Of a DNA stretch of 53,480 nucleotides, positions 27,381 to 36,121 are shown piece after piece. Made by a program: the position numbers and the translations under genes. The notes below the pieces were generated by a model. The model did not search any database. It had not been told where the DNA came from and saw nothing but the letters and a program-made list of their open reading frames with translations. Each line of letters begins with the position of its first letter. The first letter of the stretch is position 1. Origin of the DNA: Ruminococcus sp. (GTDB taxonomy: Bacteria > Bacillota > Clostridia > Oscillospirales > Acutalibacteraceae); NCBI GenBank assembly GCA_017457155.1, contig JAFTHZ010000031.1, forward strand, positions 1 to 53,480, in the 5' to 3' direction.

Positions 27381-28562
27381 ATGGAACTGGATATAAGAAA
27401 ACGCACCTGGGCAGAAATTGACCTGGATGCGCTAAAGCATAATTTTCAACAGATTCGCAATCATATAGGAGATGCAAAGCTGTGCTGTGTTGTCAAGGCG
27501 GACGGCTATGGTCATGGAGCAGTAATGCTGACACGTCTGTATTCTCAGTGGGGTGCAGACTTCTTTGCGGTGTCAAATCTGGATGAGGCTATCGAGCTGA
27601 GAGAGAATGGTATTGAGGAGCCTGTGCTTGTGCTGGGATACACTCCCGTAGCACTGGCTGATAAGATTTCTCAGTACAACCTCACTCAGGCTGTGTACGG
27701 ATATGACTATGCCGAGGGGCTCTCACGAGCCTGTGTCAGAGCAGGTGTATCTGTGGATATACACATCAAGATTGATACAGGTATGAGCAGAATCGGCTTT
27801 ATGTGTCAGAGCTTTCCCCGAGACGAAAAGTCTGTTGATGAGATAGAGGCCGTATGTCGTATGCAGGGTATGAGGGCCAAGGGAATTATGGCTCACTTCT
27901 CTGTGGCTGACGAGGGCGATGCGGGGGAGGAGTTTACTCTTGCTCAGCTTGATGCCTTCCGCTACACAGTCGATGCTCTTAGAAACAGAGGAATAACCTT
28001 TGAACTTGTACATCATGCCAACAGCGGTGCTACTGAGAATTATTCTGAGGCTCACCTTTCTATGGTCAGAGCGGGAATCATCTTGTATGGACTTTATCCC
28101 AACCCTGCTCTTCCTCCTGTGCTGGATCTCAGACCCGCTATGACGCTGAAGTCCTCCGTAGCTTTTGTCAAGGAACTTTCTGCAGGCTCATCCGTGAGCT
28201 ATGGCAGAACCTTTGTTGCGGACAGGGATATGCGTGTTGCAACGGTCCCCATCGGTTATGCTGACGGATACTTCCGTGCACTCTCCGAAGAGGGATATAT
28301 GAGCATAAAGGGTAAGAAGGCAAAGATTCTGGGCAGAATATGTATGGACCAGACTATTATAGACGTGACTGACATTGACGATGTAAAAATCGGAGATGAG
28401 GTTGTAATTTTCTCAGGCAATGAGGACGAGGCTCCCACTGTAGACATATTGGCTCAGCAGGCAGGAACAATCAACTATGAGATTGTCTGTGCTGTGTCCA
28501 AGCGTGTGCCAAGAGTATATCTCCGTGACGGAAAAATTGTGGATGTGATGTATAAATTATGA
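27381..28562 (+). CDS. alr: alanine racemase
   Basis: 393 aa from ATG 27381, which has GGGAGG 6-7 bases upstream. An open frame reaching back to 27009 overlaps the lgt-like gene, the terminator and the promoter, and is not used. The PLP lysine is Lys39 (VVKADGYGH) and the second base is Tyr274 (SVSYGRTF). It makes D-alanine for peptidoglycan and teichoic acid. It overlaps polA by 4 bp (ATGA). Confidence 0.95.
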   Translation: MELDIRKRTWAEIDLDALKHNFQQIRNHIGDAKLCCVVKADGYGHGAVMLTRLYSQWGADFFAVSNLDEAIELRENGIEEPVLVLGYTPVALADKISQYNLTQAVYGYDYAEGLSRACVRAGVSVDIHIKIDTGMSRIGFMCQSFPRDEKSVDEIEAVCRMQGMRAKGIMAHFSVADEGDAGEEFTLAQLDAFRYTVDALRNRGITFELVHHANSGATENYSEAHLSMVRAGIILYGLYPNPALPPVLDLRPAMTLKSSVAFVKELSAGSSVSYGRTFVADRDMRVATVPIGYADGYFRALSEEGYMSIKGKKAKILGRICMDQTIIDVTDIDDVKIGDEVVIFSGNEDEAPTVDILAQQAGTINYEIVCAVSKRVPRVYLRDGKIVDVMYKL

Positions 28563-31117
28563 GACTACTTGCAGTTGATGGTAACAGTATACTTAACAGA
28601 GCTTTCTACGGAATCCGTCCCCTGACAACAAAGGACGGACAGTATACCCATGCTATTTATGGATTTCTCACAATGCTTGAGAAGATAAAGTCAGACACAA
28701 ACCCTGATGCGGTGGCTATCGCCTTTGACCTGAAGGCTCCAACCTTCAGACACAAGGCATACGCAGGCTACAAGGCACAGCGTAAGGGTATGCCGGAGGA
28801 GCTTCATCAGCAGCTTCAGCCCCTGAAGGACCTGCTGACTCTGCTGGGATATACCCTTGTCTCCTGCGAAGGATACGAGGCAGACGATATACTCGGAACC
28901 TTTGCGACAGTGTGCGAGCAGAGTGGTAACGAGTGCGTCATCGCAACAGGAGACAGAGACTCTCTCCAGCTTGTTTCTAAAAAGGTTTCTGTCCGACTTG
29001 CTGCTACAAAGCAGGGAGCTCCCACAGCTGTACTGTATGACGAGAACAAAATAATGGAGGAGTACGGAGTTACTCCCTCACAGCTTATAGATATCAAGGC
29101 CCTTCAGGGAGACAGCTCTGACAACATTCCCGGAGTGGCAGGAATCGGTCCCAAGGGTGCAGGAGATCTTATCAGAAGATTCGGCAGCCTTGACGGGGTG
29201 TATGAGAATATTGATTCAGAATACATCAAAGGCGGCACCAGAAACAAGCTTACAGCAGACAAGGATAATGCGTACCTCAGCCGTATGCTGGGAGAGATAT
29301 ATCGCAGCGTTCCCATTGACACAGACCTTGAATCATACAGGGTCAATATGACAGAACCCGACAAGGCCGCAGGATTTATGGCAAAGCTTGAGCTGTTTAA
29401 GCTTATTGATAAGCTCGGCCTTCATGATGCATCCTGTAATATAGTCAGTACACAGCAGGAGAGCTATCAGGTATCTGTTGAGACTTTGGATGCTGATTTT
29501 AAACCTTCCGATGACTCGGTTGTTGATGCAGAGTTTTCTGACGGAAGTTTTGTCAGATTTTTTGTCTTCACTGAGAATAAAATATATATTTCTGAGGATG
29601 AAGACGTTTTCAAAACATATCTGAAAGATAAGAATCCCAAAACTGTATATGACAGCAAGCCTATATATGCCTATGCGGACAGACAGGGGATAGATATGGA
29701 TGTTGTGTCTTTTGATGTGACACTGGCAGCCTATCTGCTGAATCCTTCATCATCTGATTACTCTCCCGAAAGATTGTGTGCTGAGTACAGAATTGAGGAG
29801 CCTCGGCTGTGCGACAATGATACAGAAATATCTCCTGCATATGGAGCGCTTCCTCGTATTGCCTGTGCACTGAGACGTGAGATAGATGAGAAGAACCAGC
29901 ATAACCTTCTGGCTGATATAGAATTACCTCTGGCAGCTGTACTTGCCAGAATGGAGAACCTGGGATTCCTTGTGGATCGTCAGGGTATTGAGCAGTACGG
30001 TGAATATATAGGTCAGATGCTGACCTCAATGGAGCAGAGTATATATGATGCTGTGGGATATGAGTTTAACATAAACTCTCCCAAACAGCTTTCGGAGGCA
30101 TTGTTTGAGAAGCTTATGCTTCCTGCAAAGAAGAAGACCAAGAGCGGTTACTCAACTAATGCAGATGTGTTGGAGGAGTTGCGTCCTCATCATCCTGTGG
30201 TTGGAATGATCCTGGAATACAGAACCTTTGCAAAGCTGAAGTCCACCTACTGTGACGGCTTGCTCAAGGTTATCGGTGAGGATGGCCGAATTCGTTCCAG
30301 CTTCAATCAGAAAGAGACCCGTACAGGACGAATCAGCTCCACAGAGCCAAACCTTCAGAATATTCCTGTCCGTACAGAACTGGGCAGAGAGCTGAGAAAA
30401 TTCTTTGTTGCTCCTGAGGGGTGCGTTCTGGTTGATGCTGATTATTCTCAGATAGAATTAAGAGTACTGGCGGATATTGCTGACGATGAGAATATGCGTA
30501 ATGCTTTTCTCTCTAATACAGATATCCACACCGTGACCGCATCTCAGGTTTTCGGTATGCCTGTAGATATGGTCACTCCTATTATGAGAAGCCGCGCAAA
30601 GGCAGTGAACTTTGGCATTGTCTATGGAATAGGAGCTTTCTCTCTTTCAAAGGATATCGGAGTCACAAACCGAGAGGCGGCAGCTTACATCAAGAGCTAC
30701 CTTGCTCACTATTCGGGGGTTGACAGATACATGAAGAATGTTATCGAGAACGCTCGCGAGACAGGTTATGTAGAGACATCCTTTGGTCGTCGTCGCTACC
30801 TACCTGAGCTGACAGCATCAAATCATATGACCAGAGCCTTCGGTGAGCGTGTAGCCAGAAATATGCCTATTCAGGGTACAGCCGCGGATATCATCAAGAT
30901 TGCCATGGTGAGGGTAGATCGCAGACTGAGAGAAGAGGGAATGGCCTCAAGACTTGTGCTTCAGGTACACGATGAGCTTATTGTAGAAGCACCCGAGTAC
31001 GAAGCTATGCGTGCAGCTATGTTGCTTCAAGAAGAGATGGAGAATGCAGTCAGATTGTCTGTTCCCTTGACAGCTGAAGCCGCCATGGGCAAAACCTGGT
31101 ATGACGCAAAGAGCTGA
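28559..31117 (+). CDS. polA: DNA polymerase I
   Basis: 852 aa. An N-terminal 5'-3' nuclease domain (1 to about 290; FDLKAPTFRH, EADDILGT, GDRDSLQL) is followed by a remnant 3'-5' exonuclease fold (about 300-460) and the polymerase domain. Polymerase motifs are A (VDADYSQIELR, near 625), B (RSRAKAVNFGIVYG) and C (HDE, 804-806). The DxE and other metal ligands of the proofreading domain are not seen, as in Bacillus enzymes. It does primer removal and repair synthesis. Translationally coupled to alr. Confidence 0.95.
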   Translation: MRLLAVDGNSILNRAFYGIRPLTTKDGQYTHAIYGFLTMLEKIKSDTNPDAVAIAFDLKAPTFRHKAYAGYKAQRKGMPEELHQQLQPLKDLLTLLGYTLVSCEGYEADDILGTFATVCEQSGNECVIATGDRDSLQLVSKKVSVRLAATKQGAPTAVLYDENKIMEEYGVTPSQLIDIKALQGDSSDNIPGVAGIGPKGAGDLIRRFGSLDGVYENIDSEYIKGGTRNKLTADKDNAYLSRMLGEIYRSVPIDTDLESYRVNMTEPDKAAGFMAKLELFKLIDKLGLHDASCNIVSTQQESYQVSVETLDADFKPSDDSVVDAEFSDGSFVRFFVFTENKIYISEDEDVFKTYLKDKNPKTVYDSKPIYAYADRQGIDMDVVSFDVTLAAYLLNPSSSDYSPERLCAEYRIEEPRLCDNDTEISPAYGALPRIACALRREIDEKNQHNLLADIELPLAAVLARMENLGFLVDRQGIEQYGEYIGQMLTSMEQSIYDAVGYEFNINSPKQLSEALFEKLMLPAKKKTKSGYSTNADVLEELRPHHPVVGMILEYRTFAKLKSTYCDGLLKVIGEDGRIRSSFNQKETRTGRISSTEPNLQNIPVRTELGRELRKFFVAPEGCVLVDADYSQIELRVLADIADDENMRNAFLSNTDIHTVTASQVFGMPVDMVTPIMRSRAKAVNFGIVYGIGAFSLSKDIGVTNREAAAYIKSYLAHYSGVDRYMKNVIENARETGYVETSFGRRRYLPELTASNHMTRAFGERVARNMPIQGTAADIIKIAMVRVDRRLREEGMASRLVLQVHDELIVEAPEYEAMRAAMLLQEEMENAVRLSVPLTAEAAMGKTWYDAKS

Positions 31118-31129
31118 GAGTGATAGTTA

Positions 31130-31561
31130 ATGAAAAAGATTTTGTTTGTTTGTACCGGCAATACCTGTCGCAGTCCTATGGCACAGGGAATATTCAACTA
31201 TATCTGCCGGGGGGAGGAGCTTCCGTTTTGTGCTGAGTCAGCGGGGCTTTGTACCCTGACAGGGCTTCCTGTGTCCCAAAATTCTGCTGCGGCTATGATG
31301 GAAAATGGTATTGATATATCTGACTTTACAGCAACATCTATTGAGGACAAAGATATAGATTCCTATAATTTGTTTGCTGTTATGACTCCTGAACACAAAC
31401 AGGTGCTGATGTCCTTCGGTGTTCCGTCTGAGAAGATATATATACTGGCAGAGAGTACAGGAGGGATATCCGACCCTTACGGTGGGTCTCTTCAGAGATA
31501 TCGTCAGTGCTGTTGCGAGATTGAAGTCGCTGTCAGAGAATTGTTGAAGGAGCTGGTGTGA
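31130..31561 (+). CDS. low-molecular-weight protein-tyrosine/arginine phosphatase
   Basis: 143 aa. The N-terminal P-loop CTGNTCRS (C-x5-R-S) and the C-terminal DPYGG with the general-acid Asp define the LMW-PTP family. In Gram-positive bacteria, members remove phosphate from Tyr or Arg residues. The Thr after the P-loop Asn (GNT) is the pattern of arginine-phosphatase members such as YwlE, so that activity is possible. It lies 12 bp after polA and overlaps rimI by 4 bp (GTGA). Confidence 0.88.
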   Translation: MKKILFVCTGNTCRSPMAQGIFNYICRGEELPFCAESAGLCTLTGLPVSQNSAAAMMENGIDISDFTATSIEDKDIDSYNLFAVMTPEHKQVLMSFGVPSEKIYILAESTGGISDPYGGSLQRYRQCCCEIEVAVRELLKELV

Positions 31562-32007
31562 GCGTTATGTCTGTTAAGAAGCTGACTGCTGAACATATAG
31601 AGGATATTCATCGAATTGATCTGGAAAGCTTCGCTCATCCTTGGTCTCAGGATACCCTGAAGACTCTGCTCGGAAGCGATAACGCCTGTTGCTTCGGATA
31701 CTTTGAGGATGATGTGATGGTGGGTTATGTGGCTCTGGAGTGGGTATTGGACGAAGGCAGCATCACAAATCTGGCAGTGCTCAGGTCACACCGTCGTCGG
31801 GGAATCGCCGAGGAGCTGGTTCAGAAGGCCCTCGATTTCAGTCGAGAGACAGGTCTTGTGTCTGTTACTCTGGAGGTAAGGGTGTCTAACCATCCTGCTG
31901 TTTCCCTTTACAGAAAGCTCTCTTTCGCAGAGGTGGGAAAACGCCCCGGTTACTATTCTGCACCTGTGGAGGATGCTCTGCTGATGACACATTTTATATC
32001 AAAGTAA
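31558..32007 (+). CDS. rimI: ribosomal protein bS18 alanine N-acetyltransferase
   Basis: 149 aa, a single GNAT domain. The acetyl-CoA loop is HRRRGIAEELV (R-x-x-G-x-A/G form). The block LEVRVSNHPAVSLYRKLSF is highly typical of RimI. The GTG at 31558 has AAGGAG 5 bases upstream and overlaps the previous stop; an ATG at 31567 is possible but 14 bases from the SD. RimI acetylates the N-terminus of S18 and often sits with the tsa genes. Here it ends the alr-polA run. Confidence 0.9.
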   Translation: MSVMSVKKLTAEHIEDIHRIDLESFAHPWSQDTLKTLLGSDNACCFGYFEDDVMVGYVALEWVLDEGSITNLAVLRSHRRRGIAEELVQKALDFSRETGLVSVTLEVRVSNHPAVSLYRKLSFAEVGKRPGYYSAPVEDALLMTHFISK

Positions 32008-32015
32008 ATATAAGA

Positions 32016-32051
32016 ACACCTGAGTTTCGCTGTGAACTCAGGTGTTTGTTT
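32016..32051 (+). terminator. intrinsic terminator of the alr-polA-rimI operon
   Basis: Stem ACACCTGAGTT (32016-32026) / AACTCAGGTGT (32035-32045), followed by TTGTTTT. Confidence 0.8.
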
Positions 32052-32063
32052 TATGATACAAAA

Positions 32064-32089
32064 AAGCCTCCGAAATAAAACGGAGGCTT
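32064..32089 (-). terminator. intrinsic terminator of the CofE-like gene
   Basis: Stem AAGCCTCCG (32064-32072) / CGGAGGCTT (32081-32089) with T6 on the minus strand. Confidence 0.85.
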
Positions 32090-32097
32090 GTGTTGTT

Positions 32098-33279
32098 TTA
32101 TTCTGTTGCGTAGTTGTCGAAGTAACCCTGAATAAGGATGACGGGTGTACCTCTGTCACCTGAACCGCTTGTCAGGTCAGAGAGTGATCCAAGCAGGTCT
32201 GTGAGCTGTCTGGGTGTTGTGCCCTGAGACTGCATATTGCCAACCAGGTCTCCATCCTTGGATTTGATGAGCTTCTTCATTGCTGCAGCCAGCTCGTCAC
32301 CGGACAGGTCAGACAGGTCGTTGTCTGCAAAATACTTCATCTTCAGCTCGTTGGGCTTGCCGATGAGGCCTGAGGTATGAGCAGGGGAAACAACAGGGTC
32401 TGCAAGCTCCCAGATTCCGCCAACGGGATCCTTAAATCCTCCGTCGCCGTAAACCATACACTCTATGTGCTTGCCTGTTGCTTTTATCATTTCTGCTTGA
32501 AGTTTATCTACAAATTCCTGACACTCACGGGGGAAGAGCTTAACCTTGTTCTCTGTTGCCTTGTTGGAGCCCAGCAGGCCATAATCAGGATTAAAGCCTG
32601 AGCCGTCAACGCTCTCTGTGAGAATCTCGTCCATACGATACACCTTCTCACCGCCTGCAGCCTTCAGAAGTCTCTGAGTGCGGTAGCGAGAGTGTATGTC
32701 ACAGTTGAGGACATTCTTGGTATATTTGAGAATGTATCTGGGGTCATTGGAGAAGATGATCTCAATGTTATCGCCAAGGCTCTTGTAGTACTCGATATAG
32801 TCAACACCGGTGAAGGTGTGCTTTGTATCATAGCCGAAGACACTTCTGAACTCTTCCTCTGTAAAGCTGTCAGAGTAGGGGTTAACACCCTTCTCGTCGA
32901 TAGCATCCAGGGTAACGAAGGAGTTTCCAACTTCGTCAGAGGGATAGGAGAGCTGAACATACAGCTTCTTGCAACCCATAGCGATGGACTTGAGAAGTAT
33001 AGCAAAACGGTTACGGCTGAGAATGGGGAATACAATACCCATGTCCTCTCCGCCGAATTTGTTGCGGATATCGGTTGCAATCTGGTCGCAGGTTGCGTAG
33101 TTGCCCTGTGTACGTGCGACTACAGCCTCTGTGACTCCGATAACGTCTTTATCTCTCAGTTCAAAGCCCTCACATTTAGCGGCGGTGGTAACACTGTCAA
33201 CAATTGCAGCTACCAGATCGTCGCCTTCCTTAAAGATGGGGCAGATGATACCTCTTGATGTTACTCCTGTGTAATGCAT
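32098..33279 (-). CDS. coenzyme F420-0:L-glutamate ligase (CofE/FbiB)-like protein
   Basis: 393 aa from ATG 33279. An upstream TTG at 33321 lies within the promoter region and is not used. The N-terminal part follows the CofE pattern: GIICPIFKEGDDL, then DVIGVTEAVVARTQGN, and further on DIRNKFGG. The middle and C-terminal parts (MVYGDGGFKDPVGG, ADPVVSPAHTSGL) are conserved-looking but not a second known domain to me. CofE adds Glu to F420-0 with GTP. No other F420 genes are present, and ruminococci are not known to make F420, so the real substrate is probably another acid to which Glu is ligated. Monocistronic. Confidence 0.75.
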   Translation of the reverse strand: MHYTGVTSRGIICPIFKEGDDLVAAIVDSVTTAAKCEGFELRDKDVIGVTEAVVARTQGNYATCDQIATDIRNKFGGEDMGIVFPILSRNRFAILLKSIAMGCKKLYVQLSYPSDEVGNSFVTLDAIDEKGVNPYSDSFTEEEFRSVFGYDTKHTFTGVDYIEYYKSLGDNIEIIFSNDPRYILKYTKNVLNCDIHSRYRTQRLLKAAGGEKVYRMDEILTESVDGSGFNPDYGLLGSNKATENKVKLFPRECQEFVDKLQAEMIKATGKHIECMVYGDGGFKDPVGGIWELADPVVSPAHTSGLIGKPNELKMKYFADNDLSDLSGDELAAAMKKLIKSKDGDLVGNMQSQGTTPRQLTDLLGSLSDLTSGSGDRGTPVILIQGYFDNYATE

Positions 33280-33324
33280 AACTATACGACCTTTCACAAA
33301 AATAGATTCGTTTGCGAACAATTT

Positions 33325-33354
33325 ATTTTACACCAGCATAGGGGAATCTGTCAA
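33325..33354 (-). promoter_or_regulatory. sigma-A promoter of the CofE-like gene
   Basis: Minus strand TTGACA (33354-33349), 18-bp spacer, TAAAAT (33330-33325). It lies 46 bp before the start at 33279. Confidence 0.6.
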
Positions 33355-33393
33355 TAAATAATGTGTGTATTTTTGCATTATATACAAAATAAA

Positions 33394-33432
33394 ATATTCC
33401 TCCGACAAAAAAATTATTTATCGGAGGAATAT
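33394..33432 (-). terminator. intrinsic terminator of the O-antigen-ligase-like gene
   Basis: Stem ATATTCCTCCGA (33394-33405) / TCGGAGGAATAT (33421-33432). The minus strand continues TTTTATTTTG. Confidence 0.8.
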
Positions 33433-33476
33433 ATCTGATGATATATTTCTGATTCGGAACTAAGAATGAGTCCACA

Positions 33477-35114
33477 TCAGAAGCCGATGGCTCCAAGCCG
33501 TTCGCTGCTGTTTGCTCTCAGCAGGGTTGATTGATTGAGAGCGATGAAGGCGATGAACCAGGGGGTGTTAACGGGATTTGCAATGTTGACAAAGTCCTGT
33601 GTTGCAAATGCAACCACAACTCCAAGACAAACAAATGACAGAGGATTGTGCTTTGCGTTCTTTACACAGCTGTATATTGCTGATACTACCAGCGCCAGAT
33701 ATGCACCCAGTCCCAGTATACCATGAGTTATGAGGTAATTGATGTATACGTTGTGGGCAGCGTTGCATGTGTTCTCGCCGAATCTGTAGGTAAGGTCGGC
33801 GAAATAAGGCTTGAATGCATAGTAGAAGGTTTCGGGACCTGTACCAACCAGAAGCTGCCACAGGTTTCTTTTGCCGAGAATCTCAAAGGATCTGTACCAG
33901 AAGTATCCTCTGTGGGTACCCCACTTGATATCAAATCTGAAGAATTTTTTGAAGCCTGTCAGCTTCACTTCTGTATTGATAAAGGTGTAGTAGATAAAGA
34001 GTATCAGTGCAACAAGAATAACAAGCCCGATGATACCGAGTATTGTGTAGAGTACAATGGGGGGGAGAGTATCGTTCTTTGTTTTGTTATGATAAAGATA
34101 AAGGATGATTGTCAGCGCCGCGAATACTCCCAGAATCAGGTATACTGCATTGCTGAATATGAAAAACTCCGAGAAGCTGCTGTAGCCCTTGGAATTACCT
34201 TTCATAATAAGATCATAAAGCCACAGTATCTTTGCAGACAGCATCATCACAGAGACAGCAAGACATAATCTGAAAAGTTTAATGGTGTCTTTTGCAACAA
34301 ATACTGCGATGACTCCAAGCGCTGTGAATACGCCCAGAAAACCTCCGTCACTGGTTGCAATCAACAGACCCATGAACTGAAATCCTGTGCTGATGTAGCC
34401 GATGATTCTCATCAGCTTATCCTCTGTGATTAAGGAGATGCCGATTGAAAAAGGCAGGGAAACACAGATTAGGGCAGACAGGTAGTTTTTGTTTCCTATT
34501 GTTGAGGTGAAGTTGTTGACTACAAAATCTTCCTGTGTACTGCCCAAATATGGTGTAAAATTGTTCATTGGATCAATGTAGTAGTAGTTGAGTAGCGCAA
34601 GTCCCACAACGATGGTGATGCTTGCAAAGAAAAACAGGAAAACATATTTGTTGTAGAAGAAAAATCTGGAGATTACCATATATCCTATTAAGAGGATGAA
34701 TATGGTGATGAGTCCCATATTTCTTCCTGAGGAGCTTCCTGCAGAGAGTCCCACGAGACAATGAACAAGCCTTCCGCTGGTGAGTGTGGAGATAAGGCTC
34801 ACACCGACAAAGGCGAAGAAGGAAATATCCACAGCAGTAAGCTTGAAGGGATCTCTGTATGTGTTGAGTTTTTTATTGTATTCGTTGTCTCTTGCGTAGA
34901 TGTCTATAATGGACAGAACCCCTACCGCAATTCCGAACACTCCAGTGCTTATAAGCAGAAACCAGAACTTATCTCTTCTGCAGGCCGAGTATCCGTTGGA
35001 AAGAAAGAGCGGAAAGATTGAGAACAGTATCACTACATATATATCAGCCAGAGCATGACGTACCGTGAATCTCAATTTGGGTTCTTTATTCTTTACGGCT
35101 TTTTTTGTTGCCAT
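33477..35114 (-). CDS. O-antigen ligase/polymerase (Wzy/WaaL)-family membrane protein
   Basis: 545 aa with about 12 helices. The periplasmic-loop signature GTGPETFYYAF, followed by HNVYINYLITHGILG, is characteristic of the Wzy_C/WaaL superfamily, whose His in the HN motif is functionally important. In a monoderm such proteins polymerise or transfer surface polysaccharide onto a carrier or wall polymer. No glycosyltransferases are adjacent. The SD AGAGG lies 7 bases before the ATG. It follows the small lipoprotein gene by 33 bp, probably in one transcript. Confidence 0.8.
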   Translation of the reverse strand: MATKKAVKNKEPKLRFTVRHALADIYVVILFSIFPLFLSNGYSACRRDKFWFLLISTGVFGIAVGVLSIIDIYARDNEYNKKLNTYRDPFKLTAVDISFFAFVGVSLISTLTSGRLVHCLVGLSAGSSSGRNMGLITIFILLIGYMVISRFFFYNKYVFLFFFASITIVVGLALLNYYYIDPMNNFTPYLGSTQEDFVVNNFTSTIGNKNYLSALICVSLPFSIGISLITEDKLMRIIGYISTGFQFMGLLIATSDGGFLGVFTALGVIAVFVAKDTIKLFRLCLAVSVMMLSAKILWLYDLIMKGNSKGYSSFSEFFIFSNAVYLILGVFAALTIILYLYHNKTKNDTLPPIVLYTILGIIGLVILVALILFIYYTFINTEVKLTGFKKFFRFDIKWGTHRGYFWYRSFEILGKRNLWQLLVGTGPETFYYAFKPYFADLTYRFGENTCNAAHNVYINYLITHGILGLGAYLALVVSAIYSCVKNAKHNPLSFVCLGVVVAFATQDFVNIANPVNTPWFIAFIALNQSTLLRANSSERLGAIGF

Positions 35115-35147
35115 GAAAAAACCTCTTTTCTATACTTGTCAGAAAAC

Positions 35148-35702
35148 TCAGAACAGGTCTTTGTACTGCTCTGTTCTGTCGTTGAAGGATATGCAGACAC
35201 GATCGCTGTCTCCTGATTCGGACTCTACTGTGACTGCACACTCAAGAATTTTGTTGCCTGACTCATAAATCAGGGTGACGGTTGTCTCCTCTCCGTCAGG
35301 ATAGAGGTTGGTGGTATTGAGACCTGAGATTTCCTTGATAGCTGTAACCTCAGCAACCTCCTGATCGTTAATCTCGTATACTGGCTGATAGATTTTGTCG
35401 TTGCCTGCCTGAATCGCAGAGTAAGCGTATCTTGCAGAGTTCTGGAAGACCTCATCGTCTCCTGTCAGGTACAGGGTGTTTCGCTCAGGTTTGTCCTGTA
35501 CTTCTGCACCCTTGGGTAATGAGAATCCTGCTGCATTGTATTCTGCCAGCACCTCGGTTGAGAACCATCCCTCTGTGTCGTTATCTGTTGGGATATAGTC
35601 GTTGTTGACTTTCTTCTTGCATCCTGCGAATGTGAGCATAGCTGAAGCAGCAAGCAGCATAACCATGAGCATCGCCAGAGCTCTCAGAACTTTATTTTTC
35701 AT
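35148..35702 (-). CDS. hypothetical lipoprotein (184 aa)
   Basis: A lipoprotein signal ends in FAGC (Cys28), followed by KKK. The mature part of about 155 residues is acidic with an alternating strand pattern, one Cys apart from the lipid site, and no known motif. SD GGAGG (minus strand) stands 7 bases before the ATG. It precedes the O-antigen-ligase-like gene by 33 bp and may be its surface partner. Function unknown. Confidence 0.7.
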   Translation of the reverse strand: MKNKVLRALAMLMVMLLAASAMLTFAGCKKKVNNDYIPTDNDTEGWFSTEVLAEYNAAGFSLPKGAEVQDKPERNTLYLTGDDEVFQNSARYAYSAIQAGNDKIYQPVYEINDQEVAEVTAIKEISGLNTTNLYPDGEETTVTLIYESGNKILECAVTVESESGDSDRVCISFNDRTEQYKDLF

Positions 35703-35804
35703 ATTGGTACCTCCAACTGTATTTTGATTTTAACACTACCCTAAATCATAACATAAAAAAGATAGTTCGTCTACCCTGATATGAGGTTTTTTCAGACAAA
35801 AAGC

Positions 35805-35830
35805 AGGTCCGATACGATTGTATCGGACCT
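35805..35830 (-). terminator. intrinsic terminator of the feo operon
   Basis: Stem AGGTCCGATAC (35805-35815) / GTATCGGACCT (35820-35830), loop GATT. The minus strand continues GCTTTTTG. Confidence 0.85.
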
Positions 35831-35870
35831 TTGGTGCTTTTTATGAATACGTTAGTGATGACGTGAATAT

Positions 35871-36095
35871 TTATCTTGTCTCAGAGTGGGTTGAACAGCT
35901 TTCTCTCATAGCACAGCAGGCGCATCCCTGTGAGCAGGAAGATGAGTTGTTCTGTACTTTCCCGCAGGTGGCGCTGTCAGGACAACCTATACACTTCTTT
36001 CCGCTTTTCTTGGATTTGTATATATACAAGCCTGCCAGAATGATTATTGCTGCAACAATCACTATGACAATGATATTAGCTAAGTTGTCTCCCAT
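35871..36095 (-). CDS. FeoB-associated Cys-rich membrane protein
   Basis: 74 aa. One membrane helix (about 8-27) is followed by a short basic stretch and a Cys-rich tail with nine Cys residues in CxxC-like and CxCC patterns. Proteins of this type follow feoB in many Clostridia and Bacteroidetes and have been compared with FeoC, although they are not winged-helix proteins. It lies 26 bp after feoB. Probably assists ferrous iron transfer or senses Fe-S at the inner face, which is inference. Confidence 0.85.
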   Translation of the reverse strand: MGDNLANIIVIVIVAAIIILAGLYIYKSKKSGKKCIGCPDSATCGKVQNNSSSCSQGCACCAMRESCSTHSETR

Positions 36096-36121
36096 ATTAT
36101 CACCTCGTGATTATCTGTTGT

